Shown here: positions 26,835-35,516 of the stretch, one piece after another | Layout: each line of letters begins with the position of its first letter | Numbering within the stretch: position 1 is the first letter of the stretch | From: Clostridiales bacterium | Lineage (GTDB): Bacteria > Bacillota > Clostridia > Lachnospirales > Lachnospiraceae | Direction of reading: 5' to 3' | NCBI GenBank assembly: GCA_012520645.1 | Contig: JAAYNV010000027.1 | Location: 62,001 to 126,000, forward strand | Length of the DNA stretch: 64,000 bases | Made by a program: the position numbers and the translations under genes | The notes under the pieces: generated by a model | Databases searched by the model: none | What the model was told of the DNA's origin: nothing | The model's input: the letters and a program-made list of their open reading frames with translations, nothing else

Positions 26835-27170
26835 ATGAATTGTTTGTGCTGGTTATTGATTTTACTATGCTGCGGAAGAAATAATAGTTGGGGAAACAAC
26901 TGTGGCTGCGGCAGGGATAATGACTGCAGAAGGGATAACGACCGTAGAAGGGACAATGACTGTGGCTGCAAGAAGGACAATGACTGCAGAAGGGATAACG
27001 ACTGTGGCTGCAAAAATGACAATGACCGCAGAAGGGATAACGACTGCGGCTGTGGCAGAGACAGCGACCGGGACAGAGATAATGACTGCAGCAGACCCGT
27101 ACCACCACCGCCAATGCCTCGTCCTTTTTCGGGATTCCCGGGTCAGGGAACATGCGGCTGTGAAGAATAG
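26835..27170 (+). CDS. Cys/Asp/Arg-rich tandem-repeat small protein
   Basis: A 111-residue protein that starts with a short hydrophobic, Cys-containing segment (MNCLCWLLILLCCG), followed by about nine copies of a six-residue unit of the type RRDNDC or CGCKxDND, then a proline-rich turn (PVPPPPMPRP) and a final CGCEE. The codons repeat too (GACTGCAGAAGGGATAAC-like units). An AAGGAG site precedes the ATG by 11 bases and a terminator follows. The track ORFs in the other frames over this stretch are shadows of the repeat. Small Cys-rich repeat proteins like this recur in Lachnospiraceae, but I know no function. Membrane anchoring with metal binding or surface coating are possibilities only. Confidence 0.72.
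   Translation: MNCLCWLLILLCCGRNNSWGNNCGCGRDNDCRRDNDRRRDNDCGCKKDNDCRRDNDCGCKNDNDRRRDNDCGCGRDSDRDRDNDCSRPVPPPPMPRPFSGFPGQGTCGCEE
26904..27090 (+). repeat. In-frame 18-base coding repeat
   Basis: Imperfect tandem units such as GACTGCAGAAGGGATAAC and AATGACTGTGGCTGC recur about nine times inside the Cys-rich gene. All units keep the frame, so copy number can change without breaking the protein. Confidence 0.8.
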
Positions 27171-27211
27171 TTTTTGGGGGAATGGATTAAAAGAATATTC
27201 AGAAACCGAGG

Positions 27212-27243
27212 GAACAGGCTGGAAAAAATCCGCCTGTTCTTTT
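27212..27243 (+). terminator. Rho-independent terminator after the Cys-rich gene
   Basis: GAACAGGC and GCCTGTTC around a 12-base loop, followed by TTTT; also suitable for the converging rluA-family gene. Confidence 0.8.
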
Positions 27244-27262
27244 GATGTCAGATAGTGTCATT

Positions 27263-28156
27263 TCATTTCGAAATATCAGGAAATAAACATTGCATATCCG
27301 GCGGAAGAGGTGCGGTAAAGTGCAAAGCTTTTCCGGTGATTGGATGGGAGAAGGAAAGACTGTAGGAATGGAGTGCCTGACGGCTGATTTTGGAAAAATC
27401 AGGGTGATATAAAAAGTCACCTAACAGGGGATGCCCAAGATGTTTCATATGCACCCGGATCTGGTGTGTACGTCCGGTTTCCAGAGAGAGCTTTAAAAGG
27501 GCATATTCCGTTTGTTGACAAAGTACTTGATAGTGGGTAACGGCATGCTCTCCGTGATCGAAGTCTATTACGCGTTCAATAGAGGAATCCGTAGCTCTTG
27601 CAATCGGAGCATTTACGGTGCCGAAAGGTTCTGAAAACTGTCCAGAGGCAATCGCCAGATAGTTACGTTTCAGTTTCCGTTCTGCTGCCATGCGGGAGAG
27701 GATGGCTCCACTTACCATGTGCTTGGCAAGGAGCGTCAGTCCTGTGGTATCCCGGTCCAGGCGGTTGATGCAGCGGAAAACATAGGGGATATTTCTGCTT
27801 GCATAATAATAAGCGACAGCATTGGCAAGAGTATGTTCGTAGTGATTCATGGAAGGGTGTACAGGCATATTGGCAGGTTTATTGAGAATCAGAATATCTT
27901 CATCCTCATAGATAATATTGAGAGGAGCGTATACAGGAAGAATCTTTTTGGAACTTTCCGTTTCGGTCAGGTGAACAGTCAGAATGTCTCCGGCGCAAAG
28001 CTTTTTTGTCACATATTCCCAGCGCCCGTTTAAGAGAATGCTTTCTGGTATTTTTTTTAAAGCTATGATATTTGAATGGGAAAACCCTTTTCTTTTCAAA
28101 TATTGTTCGATGGTCAAATCCTCTTCGGTAATAAGAAATTCGAAATCACGTTTCAT
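27263..28156 (-). CDS. RluA-family pseudouridine synthase
   Basis: A 297-residue enzyme that isomerises uridine to pseudouridine in rRNA or tRNA. The catalytic Asp is in INRLDRDTTGLTLLAKH (about residue 135), the RluA motif. An S4-like RNA-binding stretch occupies residues 10-60 (TIEQYLKRKG and LLNGR). Downstream are the KRNYLAIASG and TGRTHQIRVHMKHLGHPLLGD motifs. I start at ATG 28156 (AGAAAGG upstream) rather than the TTG at 28186. The target position on RNA cannot be told from sequence. Confidence 0.93.
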   Translation of the reverse strand: MKRDFEFLITEEDLTIEQYLKRKGFSHSNIIALKKIPESILLNGRWEYVTKKLCAGDILTVHLTETESSKKILPVYAPLNIIYEDEDILILNKPANMPVHPSMNHYEHTLANAVAYYYASRNIPYVFRCINRLDRDTTGLTLLAKHMVSGAILSRMAAERKLKRNYLAIASGQFSEPFGTVNAPIARATDSSIERVIDFDHGEHAVTHYQVLCQQTEYALLKLSLETGRTHQIRVHMKHLGHPLLGDFLYHPDFSKISRQALHSYSLSFSHPITGKALHFTAPLPPDMQCLFPDISK

Positions 28157-28249
28157 GGGAATAGCCTTTCTAAAATTGGAAATCAATATTGACAGATGAA
28201 TTATAAATGCTAGTATAAAAGAAAATCAAGAAAAAAGGAGCGGCTGGAT

Positions 28250-28474
28250 ATGGATGAGGAAAAAATGATCGAAGAAATTTTAAAGCATCTGGATGGTGAA
28301 ACAGAGTCTGGGGTTCACAGGATGAGTGTGAACATGGATATTTTGGCAGAGCAGGAAAAAGAAGTATCCCATAAATGCTGCGTGGCATACGGAAGGCCCG
28401 CCAATGAAACGGTGGGCCTGCTTGACATGTATACCGATTCCACAGTGGATATGCCGGATAACGAAAGGCGTTAA
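28250..28474 (+). CDS. Small uncharacterised protein (74 aa)
   Basis: A 74-residue acidic protein starting MDEEKMIEEILKHLDGETESGVHRMSV-like sequence, with a KCC pair in the middle and a VGLLDMYTDS tail. The AAAGGAG site nine bases before ATG 28250 is strong, so expression is likely. It is divergent from the pseudouridine synthase gene and ends 6 bp from the converging potD. I do not recognise a family; the Cys pair might bind a metal. Confidence 0.7.
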   Translation: MDEEKMIEEILKHLDGETESGVHRMSVNMDILAEQEKEVSHKCCVAYGRPANETVGLLDMYTDSTVDMPDNERR

Positions 28475-28480
28475 ACTGGT

Positions 28481-29545
28481 TTAATTGGATTTTACTTCTT
28501 TCCAGACTTCATTGTAAAGTGCATCGCCTTCCTCACCAAGATAATGGAAAGTTTCCAGATTTTCATAGTCGGAGAGTGTTGGGAATGCAATCCTGGAATT
28601 GCGGATCTCTTCGTCCTCGATCAGTTCTCTGGCAGCATCGTTTGGAGTCGAGTAGGTGATATACTCGAAGTTTTTCAGTGCAATATCATCACGGCACATA
28701 AAATCAAGGAATTTTTGTGCATTTTCCATATTCGGTGCATTTTTCGGAATGACCCAGCAGTCCAGCCATACATTTGTGCCTTCCTTTGGAATGACATATT
28801 CAAGATCCGGATTTTCGCGCTGCGTATAGATGGCTTCACCGGAATAGATCACGCCGATTGCTGCCTCGTTTCCGATCATTTTGTCACGTACCTGATCAAT
28901 GACATATGCCTGTACAAGCGGCTTCTGTTCGATCAGGGCATTTTTTGCCTCCTCTAACTCGGCAGGATTGGTAGAATTCATGGAATAGCCCTTTAATTTC
29001 AGAGCGACCATAAATGCGTCCCGGACAGAATCCTGCATCAAAATATTATCCTTATATTTTTCATCCCAGAGAACGGACCAGCTGTCGATCGGCTCATCTA
29101 CCATGGTTTTATTGTAAAGAATGCCCACAGTACCCCAACAGTAGGGGATGGCATACTGGTTCTTTGGATCAAATTCCTTTGCCTGTTCATAATACTGTGC
29201 TCCGATATTGGTCTTGGCATTCGGAATCTTTTCAAAATCAATTTCAGCAAGCAGATCGTTTTCAATCATTTTCTGAATCATGTAATCGGAAGGGCATACG
29301 ACATCGTAGGCAGAGGCGCCGGCTTCAATTTTCGGATACATGATTTCATTGGTTTCAAATTCATCGTATATGACCTTAATACCGGTTTCTTCTTCAAACT
29401 GTGTGATTGCATCCGGGTCGATGTATTCTCCCCAGTTATAGACAACGACTTCTCCGGCAGAAGCGGTATCCGAGGCAGCGCCGCAGCCGGTAAAGAGAGT
29501 ACTGACACTGATAAGAAGTGCCGCAAGCAGAGTACATTTTTTCAT
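28481..29545 (-). CDS. potD: Spermidine/putrescine ABC transporter substrate-binding lipoprotein
   Basis: A 354-residue periplasmic-binding-protein-fold lipoprotein that captures polyamines outside the cell. The signal peptide ends in a lipobox at STLFTGCG, then the mature chain starts with EVVVYNWGEYIDPDAI, the PotD/PotF signature. WGTVGILYNK and YVIPKEGTNVWLDCWVIPKNAPN are further family landmarks, the last with the acidic and Trp residues that hold polyamine amines. It is the last gene of the minus-strand pot operon and is separated from potC by 25 bp. Confidence 0.95.
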   Translation of the reverse strand: MKKCTLLAALLISVSTLFTGCGAASDTASAGEVVVYNWGEYIDPDAITQFEEETGIKVIYDEFETNEIMYPKIEAGASAYDVVCPSDYMIQKMIENDLLAEIDFEKIPNAKTNIGAQYYEQAKEFDPKNQYAIPYCWGTVGILYNKTMVDEPIDSWSVLWDEKYKDNILMQDSVRDAFMVALKLKGYSMNSTNPAELEEAKNALIEQKPLVQAYVIDQVRDKMIGNEAAIGVIYSGEAIYTQRENPDLEYVIPKEGTNVWLDCWVIPKNAPNMENAQKFLDFMCRDDIALKNFEYITYSTPNDAARELIEDEEIRNSRIAFPTLSDYENLETFHYLGEEGDALYNEVWKEVKSN

Positions 29546-29570
29546 AATAGATTCTCCTTTATAAGTGGTT

Positions 29571-30377
29571 TTATGTTTCAGCAGTTTGTTTTTTCTGCCT
29601 TTTATCGTCTGCAGGATTGATGCGGTTTGTCGTGAAATTTACTAACAAAAGAAGTATAAGCACAGTTACAAAAATAATGGTAGAAAGTGCATACATTTCC
29701 GGTTTAATACCTTTGCGGACCTGCGTATAGATTTTGGTGGAAAGTGTATCAAAGCCGGGTCCCTTGGTAAAGTGCGTAATAATAAAGTCATCCAGAGACA
29801 TGGTAAATGCCATCAAAAATCCGGAGCAGACACCGGGCAGGATATCCGGGAAGATTACCTTAAAAAACGCATAGAGCGGAGAGGCACCCAGATCCAGCGC
29901 AGCCTCATAGGTGTTTGGATTCAGCTGCTTTAAGCGGGGCATGACACTTAAAATCACATATGGAATGTTGAATGTGATATGGGAGAGCAGTACGGTTGTA
30001 AAGCCCAGCCGCATGTTCAGTGTAATGAACAGAAGCATCAGCGATATTCCGGTTACGATTTCGGCATTTAACATGGGAATGTTCGTAATACCAAGTAAAA
30101 TGTTCCGGCTTCTGCGTTTCATACTGTGGATGGAAATAGCCGCTACCGTACCGATCAGAGTGGCGATCAGAGCGGATAACAGTGCTAAAAGCAGCGTGTT
30201 TTTCAGCGCTTGTTTGATGATGGAATCGTCCATTAAGGAAAGATACCATTTCCATGTGAATCCGCCCCACTTGGAGCGGGTTTTGCTTTCGTTAAAAGAG
30301 AGCACCATCAGGGCGGCAATCGGAGCATAAAGGAATATAAAAATAAGAATGATATAAAAACGTTTCAACAGTTTCAC
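29571..30377 (-). CDS. potC: Spermidine/putrescine ABC transporter permease PotC
   Basis: A 268-residue inner-membrane permease with six helices. It contains the EAA loop EAALDLGASPLYAFFKVIFPDILPG that contacts the ATPase, and an SLDDFIITHF segment characteristic of PotC. Its start overlaps the end of potB by 4 bases. Confidence 0.95.
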   Translation of the reverse strand: MKLLKRFYIILIFIFLYAPIAALMVLSFNESKTRSKWGGFTWKWYLSLMDDSIIKQALKNTLLLALLSALIATLIGTVAAISIHSMKRRSRNILLGITNIPMLNAEIVTGISLMLLFITLNMRLGFTTVLLSHITFNIPYVILSVMPRLKQLNPNTYEAALDLGASPLYAFFKVIFPDILPGVCSGFLMAFTMSLDDFIITHFTKGPGFDTLSTKIYTQVRKGIKPEMYALSTIIFVTVLILLLLVNFTTNRINPADDKRQKKQTAET

Positions 30378-31192
30378 AGCATGCTTCCCTCCCCATCCTT
30401 GTCAAATATCGATGAAAGTATCATATTGATTACAATAAACACCATTAAAACAATAGAAAGTCCGCTTCCCAGATGCCAGTTGGAGGCTTGTGTAAATTCC
30501 TGTTCGATTACGTTGCCGATCAAAAGAATCTTGCTTCCGCCTAAGAGGTTGCTGATTACAAAGGTAGTCAGTGCAGGAACAAAGACCATTGTAATGCCGC
30601 TGATCACACCGGGAAGGCTCAATGGAAAAATGATTTTGAAAAAGGTCTGAATACCATTGGCTCCAAGGTCTCTGGCGGCATTGATTACGTTTATATCAAT
30701 TTTGCCAAGTACATTGTAAATTGGCAGAACCATAAACGGCAGGAAATTATATACCATGCCAAGGACGATGGCGGATGGGGTGTTGATGATGTTTAAGGCA
30801 GGCAGGTGCAAAAAGGCGAGGACACTGTTAATGACGCCTGTTTTTTCCAGCAGAGTCTGCCATGCCAGCGTGCGGAGTAAAAAGTTCATCCACATCGGCA
30901 GAATAAAAATAAAAACGATAAAACTGTGCTGATTGACATTCATTCCGTGCAGGATCATGGCAAGAGGATAGGCAAGCAGCAGGCAGATGACCGTACTCAA
31001 AAAGGAAAGACCAAGGGAAAGCAAAAGCGCCTTACTGTGCTCAGGAGAGAGCATGGCACCGATATTTTCCAAGGTAAAAGCTCCTGTTTTATCGGTCAGT
31101 CCATAATAAAAAATCATACAAAGCGGTATGATGATAAAAGATACCGCCCAGAATACATATGGAGTAGAAAGATATTTTTTCTTATTGTTCAT
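30374..31192 (-). CDS. potB: Spermidine/putrescine ABC transporter permease PotB
   Basis: A permease of about 272 residues with six helices and the EAA-like loop [25 protein letters not shown]. The start is uncertain. ATG 31192 gives [15 protein letters not shown], the usual short cytosolic N-terminus, but lies 12 bases after the AGGAGG; ATG 31213 would add seven residues and place AGGAGG inside the gene. Both overlap the 3' end of potA, so coupling is likely either way. Confidence 0.93.
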   Translation of the reverse strand: MNNKKKYLSTPYVFWAVSFIIIPLCMIFYYGLTDKTGAFTLENIGAMLSPEHSKALLLSLGLSFLSTVICLLLAYPLAMILHGMNVNQHSFIVFIFILPMWMNFLLRTLAWQTLLEKTGVINSVLAFLHLPALNIINTPSAIVLGMVYNFLPFMVLPIYNVLGKIDINVINAARDLGANGIQTFFKIIFPLSLPGVISGITMVFVPALTTFVISNLLGGSKILLIGNVIEQEFTQASNWHLGSGLSIVLMVFIVINMILSSIFDKDGEGSML

Positions 31193-32258
31193 CGATGCCA
31201 ATTGCCTCCTCATCCTCAGAAGCCGGTTTGTTCATAATCTGGATATTGAACGGATCCACGCGGATGCCGACCTTTTCTCCGACCGGATGCATGAGGGTGG
31301 AATGGACAAGCCATTCAAAACCACCTGCAGAGACTTCCATCTCATAGTGAACTCCTTTAAAAATCAGGTGCGTGACAGTTCCTTCCAGTGTTCCGTTTTC
31401 AGGGGCTACTAACTCCACATCCTCCGGACGGATGACTACATCAACCGGTTTGTTCGTACCAAAGCCTTTATCAACGCAGGCAAACTGCACACCCAGAATA
31501 TTTACCAGTTCATCCCGTATCATAGTAGAAGGAATGATATTACTGTCTCCGATAAAGTCGGCAACAAAAGCATTTTCCGGTTCGTTATAGATGCTTTCCG
31601 GGCTGCCGATCTGCTGAATATAGCCCTGGTTCATGACCACAATCGTATCGGACATCGTAAGAGCTTCCTCCTGATCGTGAGTCACATAAATAAAGGTAAT
31701 GCCCAGTTCGTTCTTCAGACGGATCAGTTCATACTGCATATCCTGACGTAGTTTTAAATCCAGTGCACCTAAAGGTTCATCCAAAAGCAGCACCTTCGGC
31801 TCGTTTACAATAGCACGGGCAATGGCAATACGTTGCTGCTGACCGCCGCTTAAAGAATCCGGCATTCGTTTTTCAAAACCATCCAGATTCACTAACTTTA
31901 AGGCATATTTAATCTTATCATTGATATAGGATTTGCTTTTATTTTTGATTTTCAGACCAAAAGCGATATTCTCGGCAATATTCATATGTGGGAAAAGAGC
32001 ATACTTCTGGAATACTGTATTTAACTGCCTTTTGTTGGGCGGAAGTTTTGTAATATCTCTGCCGTTTGAAAGGACAGCTCCCTTGTCCGGTGTCTCAAAA
32101 CCGCCTATGATTCGCAGGGTTGTGGTTTTACCGCAGCCGCTTGGACCAAGCAGAGTCAGAAATTCATTTTCACGAATGTACAGATTCAGATCATCTAATA
32201 CAATATTGTCCCCATAGGATTTGGTAATGCCGACTAAGTCAATCAGTTTTTCTTTCAT
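31182..32258 (-). CDS. potA: Spermidine/putrescine ABC transporter ATP-binding protein PotA
   Basis: A 358-residue ABC ATPase. Walker [10 protein letters not shown] (about 38-46), signature [14 protein letters not shown], Walker [13 protein letters not shown] and the H-loop THDQEEAL are all intact. After the nucleotide-binding domain comes a TOBE-type regulatory region (residues about 240-340). It energises PotBC. Together with potB, potC and potD it forms a complete polyamine importer. Confidence 0.96.
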   Translation of the reverse strand: MKEKLIDLVGITKSYGDNIVLDDLNLYIRENEFLTLLGPSGCGKTTTLRIIGGFETPDKGAVLSNGRDITKLPPNKRQLNTVFQKYALFPHMNIAENIAFGLKIKNKSKSYINDKIKYALKLVNLDGFEKRMPDSLSGGQQQRIAIARAIVNEPKVLLLDEPLGALDLKLRQDMQYELIRLKNELGITFIYVTHDQEEALTMSDTIVVMNQGYIQQIGSPESIYNEPENAFVADFIGDSNIIPSTMIRDELVNILGVQFACVDKGFGTNKPVDVVIRPEDVELVAPENGTLEGTVTHLIFKGVHYEMEVSAGGFEWLVHSTLMHPVGEKVGIRVDPFNIQIMNKPASEDEEAIGIDEQ

Positions 32259-32306
32259 GGTGTGCCTTCCTTACATATTGATAAAATGTAATATCCGTTC
32301 GTAGTA

Positions 32307-32846
32307 TCAGAAACTCGGTGGACTGCTGATCCATAGGATCACTGCACCGGTCTTGTTGTTTGCTTCAATATAATGTGTGGTTGAAGCTGTAAAATAAAAG
32401 GATTCCCCCTTTTTTGCCTTGTAAATCTTCCTGCCCAGATGGATGGTAATGCTGCCTGAAAGCACATAGCCGAATTCTTCTCCTTCGTGAGGGTTATCCG
32501 GATATGTCGAACCGCCGGGGGCAAGTGTGAGCCGGATTGGCTCCATCATATTTTTCTGTGCATTGGGGATGATCCATTCGATTTTATTGAAAAGAGAGTC
32601 ATCGACCTTTTCAAAATAATCCGTGTCATGAAATACAATTTGTTCCTCGTCCTCTTCGCTGAAAAAATCTTTCAGATCGGAGCCTAGGCACTGTAAAATA
32701 TCAACGAGAGTGGCAATGGAAGGAGAAGTGATATCACGTTCCACCTGCGAAATAAAGCCCTTGGAAAGCTCCGCGCGGTCTGCTAATTCCTCCTGTGTCA
32801 GTCCTTTTTGGACACGTAGCTCCTTTAATCTCATTCCAATTTTCAT
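32307..32846 (-). CDS. XRE-family regulator with C-terminal cupin domain (polyamine operon regulator)
   Basis: A 179-residue protein: helix-turn-helix at residues 3-60 (LKELRVQKGLTQEELADRAELSKGFISQVE) and a cupin barrel at about 105-175 (HEGEEFGYVLSGSITIHLG, KKGESFYFTASTTHYIEA). This is the PuuR-like architecture used to sense small metabolites, often polyamines. ATG 32846 fits better than the TTG at 32858. As the first gene of the pot operon it probably regulates its own promoter; a palindrome in the leader (32911-32927) is a candidate operator. Confidence 0.92.
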   Translation of the reverse strand: MKIGMRLKELRVQKGLTQEELADRAELSKGFISQVERDITSPSIATLVDILQCLGSDLKDFFSEEDEEQIVFHDTDYFEKVDDSLFNKIEWIIPNAQKNMMEPIRLTLAPGGSTYPDNPHEGEEFGYVLSGSITIHLGRKIYKAKKGESFYFTASTTHYIEANNKTGAVILWISSPPSF

Positions 32847-32910
32847 AAGAATAATCAAGCCCTTTCCAATGTCTGTAAAATATATTTTTCACACTGACTT
32901 CTTGCGATAT

Positions 32911-32927
32911 GTAAACAAAAAGTTTAC
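32911..32927. promoter_or_regulatory. Candidate operator palindrome in the pot operon leader
   Basis: GTAAAC-AAAAA-GTTTAC is a perfect 6-bp inverted repeat 25 bp downstream of the pot -10, upstream of the regulator start. Likely bound by the XRE-cupin regulator; inference from position. Confidence 0.5.
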
Positions 32928-32951
32928 TGATGCTAAACAAATACATGGATT

Positions 32952-32979
32952 ATTATACTGCGCAATGTGGGAAAGTCAA
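32952..32979 (-). promoter_or_regulatory. Promoter of the pot operon
   Basis: On the minus strand TTGACT (32979-32974) and TATAAT (32957-32952) are 16 bp apart, about 105 bases before the regulator start. Confidence 0.75.
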
Positions 32980-33058
32980 TGCAAAAATTGTAAAATATAT
33001 TAACAAAATTATGCAGGTGTGATAAAATAAAAAAAGCATGTGGAATGGAGGAATCCAA

Positions 33059-34135
33059 ATGAAGAATGAAAAGTATGTGGCTTATGTATCCACTTATACT
33101 ACGAAAGGCGATAAGCATGGCATCAAAATCTATGATGTGGATTTGAAGCACGGAAGATTGACGGAAAAGGACCAGGTGGAAATTACGAACTCGTCCTATG
33201 TCACAATTTCACATAACCGGAAGTATCTTTATTCCATTACCGACTTTGGAGTGGAGTCCTATGAGATTATGAATGATGGTTCTCTGAAAATCAAAAACCA
33301 TGCGTCCATTAACGGCATGCGGGGATGCTATCTTTCCACGGACTATGAAGACCGCTATCTTTTTGTAGCCGGTTATCATGACGGAAAGATTACGATTTTA
33401 CGGCTGAAAGAAAACGGAGAGATCGGAGAGATCACGGACGAGCTGTTTCATAAGGGACTTGGCAGCATAGCAGAGCGTAATTTCCGTCCGCATGTAAGCT
33501 GTGTCAAGATGACCAGAGATAACAAATATCTGTTGGCGGCAGATCTGGGAATGGATCATGTGAATGTATACCGATTTAACCATGAAACCGGAAAAATCAA
33601 ACAGGCAGACGTAATCCGAAGTGAGCAGGAGTCTGCACCGCGGCATGTAAAGATTTCCAAGGATGGGAAATATGTTTATATCGTACATGAATTAAAAAAT
33701 TATATTGATGTATATACTTATAAGGAAGTCAATAATAACCCGTTTTTTGATAAGATTCAGACCATTTCAACACTGAATGATTATCATGCAGGAGGTTCTG
33801 CAGCAAGTGCCTTGAATTTTTCGGATGATGACGACTATGTGATCAGTTCCAATGCAGGAGACAACAGCGTCATTATTTATAAGGTAGATCATAGGGACGG
33901 GAAACTTGCCAAGCTGTTTTGTCTTCCGATCAGCGGTGATTATCCAAAAGATGCAAACATGTTCCCGGATAATAAGCATCTGGTTTCTTTGAACCATGAA
34001 TCCAATACGATGACTTTCTTCAATGTAGACCTGAAAAAAGGATTAATCGTCATGAATGGAAAGGAGATACCGGTGGACCGGCCAAACTGTATTATTTTCC
34101 ATAGACTTCCGGAGACAGAAGAAAAGAAAGCATAA
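33059..34135 (+). CDS. Lactonase family protein (6-phosphogluconolactonase-like beta-propeller)
   Basis: A 358-residue seven-bladed beta-propeller. Repeated blades show patterns like YVTISHNRKYLYSITD, HVSCVKMTRDNKYLLAADLGMDHV and HVKISKDGKYVYIVHEL, typical of the YbhE/Pgl lactonase family (hydrolysis of 6-phosphogluconolactone or a related lactone). Start at ATG 33059 with TGGAGG nine bases upstream. The gene stands alone with a very strong terminator over its stop codon. Substrate is inferred from the family only. Confidence 0.88.
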   Translation: MKNEKYVAYVSTYTTKGDKHGIKIYDVDLKHGRLTEKDQVEITNSSYVTISHNRKYLYSITDFGVESYEIMNDGSLKIKNHASINGMRGCYLSTDYEDRYLFVAGYHDGKITILRLKENGEIGEITDELFHKGLGSIAERNFRPHVSCVKMTRDNKYLLAADLGMDHVNVYRFNHETGKIKQADVIRSEQESAPRHVKISKDGKYVYIVHELKNYIDVYTYKEVNNNPFFDKIQTISTLNDYHAGGSAASALNFSDDDDYVISSNAGDNSVIIYKVDHRDGKLAKLFCLPISGDYPKDANMFPDNKHLVSLNHESNTMTFFNVDLKKGLIVMNGKEIPVDRPNCIIFHRLPETEEKKA

Positions 34136-34180
34136 CAAAAGCGGAAACCCATAAAAGACAGGGTTTCCGCTTTTGTTATG
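34131..34180. terminator. Strong terminator between the lactonase gene and aroC
   Basis: A perfect 20-bp stem (CATAACAAAAGCGGAAACCC and its complement) with a 10-base loop, flanked by A-rich and T-rich stretches within the stem, between converging genes. It begins within the lactonase gene's last codons. Confidence 0.9.
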
Positions 34181-34241
34181 CTTAGGTTTTCCCACGCAGT
34201 CTGTGGTGAGAAAACCGGTCTGGGATCGTACTTGTATAAAA

Positions 34242-35342
34242 TCAGTTCTGATAAAAATCTACAATCTTATCCAGTCTGGAGCTCATGTTCATAAGCAGTG
34301 CATCGGCTAATGTGATGGCAGCCATGGCTTCGACCACGACGACTGCTCTAGGTACAATGACCGGATCATGGCGCCCTTTGATCTGGACCTTGATTTCTTC
34401 CCCATTTTTATTTACCGTATCCTGTTCTCTGAATATCGAAGGAGTCGGTTTGATATGGGCACGAAGAAGAATCGGAGAACCGTCACTGATACCGCCAAGA
34501 ATACCGCCAGCGTGGTTGGTGCTTTTTTTAATATGACCGTTTTGTATACAGAATGGATCGTTATTGACTGAGCCGTTTGCCTGAGAGCAGAGAATGCCGT
34601 CACCGATTTCCACTGCTTTGACTGCGCCGATTGACATAACCGCTTTTGCAAGGTTGGCATCCAGTTTTTCAAAGACTGGATTTCCGAGTCCGGCAGGAAC
34701 GCCAGTAATGAGACATTCGACAATACCACCCGCAGAATCCAGATCTTTCATACAGTTTTCCAGATAAGCTTCAGCACGTTTGGAAGCCTCCCGGTCCGGC
34801 ATGGCAGTGGGTGTTTCTAAGATGGCAGAAGCATCAAAGGCATTTGGATCAATGGTGACGGGACCGATGGAACGGGTATATGCCTGAATCTCAATTCCAA
34901 GAGTTTTGAGCAGTTTGGCGGCAATGGCACCGGCGGCTACGCGACCAATAGTTTCACGACCGGAGGAGCGTCCCCCGCCACGATAATCGCGAAAGCCGTA
35001 TTTGGCATCGAATGTATAGTCGGCATGACCTGGTCTGTAGTAGCCTGCAATTTCACTGTAATCATGGGATTTTTGAGAGGTATTTCGCACCAAAAGAGAA
35101 ATGGGTGTTCCGGTAGTGCGTCCCTCAAAGATACCGGATAAGATTTCTACACAGTCATCTTCTTTACGCGGTGTTGCAAAACGGGACTGTCCGGGTTTCC
35201 TGCGGTTTAGATAAAACTGAATGTCTTCTTCTGTGAGCGCAAGTCCGGCAGGACAGCCGTCTACTACGACGCCGAGTGCCTTTCCATGGGATTCTCCCCA
35301 GGTTGAAAGTGTGAATATTGTTCCGAATGATGAACCAGCCAT
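34242..35342 (-). CDS. aroC: Chorismate synthase
   Basis: A 366-residue FMN-dependent enzyme that makes chorismate from EPSP, the end of the shikimate pathway. Family landmarks: [22 protein letters not shown] at the N-terminus, [19 protein letters not shown] with the basic residues of the active site, and [20 protein letters not shown] near the C-terminus. No other aromatic pathway gene is next to it. It is divergent from the carboxypeptidase gene. Confidence 0.97.
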   Translation of the reverse strand: MAGSSFGTIFTLSTWGESHGKALGVVVDGCPAGLALTEEDIQFYLNRRKPGQSRFATPRKEDDCVEILSGIFEGRTTGTPISLLVRNTSQKSHDYSEIAGYYRPGHADYTFDAKYGFRDYRGGGRSSGRETIGRVAAGAIAAKLLKTLGIEIQAYTRSIGPVTIDPNAFDASAILETPTAMPDREASKRAEAYLENCMKDLDSAGGIVECLITGVPAGLGNPVFEKLDANLAKAVMSIGAVKAVEIGDGILCSQANGSVNNDPFCIQNGHIKKSTNHAGGILGGISDGSPILLRAHIKPTPSIFREQDTVNKNGEEIKVQIKGRHDPVIVPRAVVVVEAMAAITLADALLMNMSSRLDKIVDFYQN

Positions 35343-35516
35343 GCGAATGGATCTCCTTTTTTTCGAATTTGTTTTTTATTATAACGATTATAACGAAAAG
35401 AAGAGGGGCATTCAAGAAAATGTTTCCGTTTTGTTTCTATTTTTGCAAAAAATGGTGTACATTTGAAAAAAATATGTTAACATAAAAATATATGACTATG
35501 CTTAAGGTGCAGAAGT

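Noticed and set aside
26904-27090. Regular DNA repeats that could suggest a CRISPR array
   Set aside because: Units are 18 bases, contiguous, without spacers, and keep an open reading frame; they encode a repeat protein.
34181-34241. Inverted repeat GGTTTTC...GAAAACC downstream of aroC as a separate terminator
   Set aside because: It lacks a T tract on the minus strand, and the strong 20-bp stem next to it can serve aroC.
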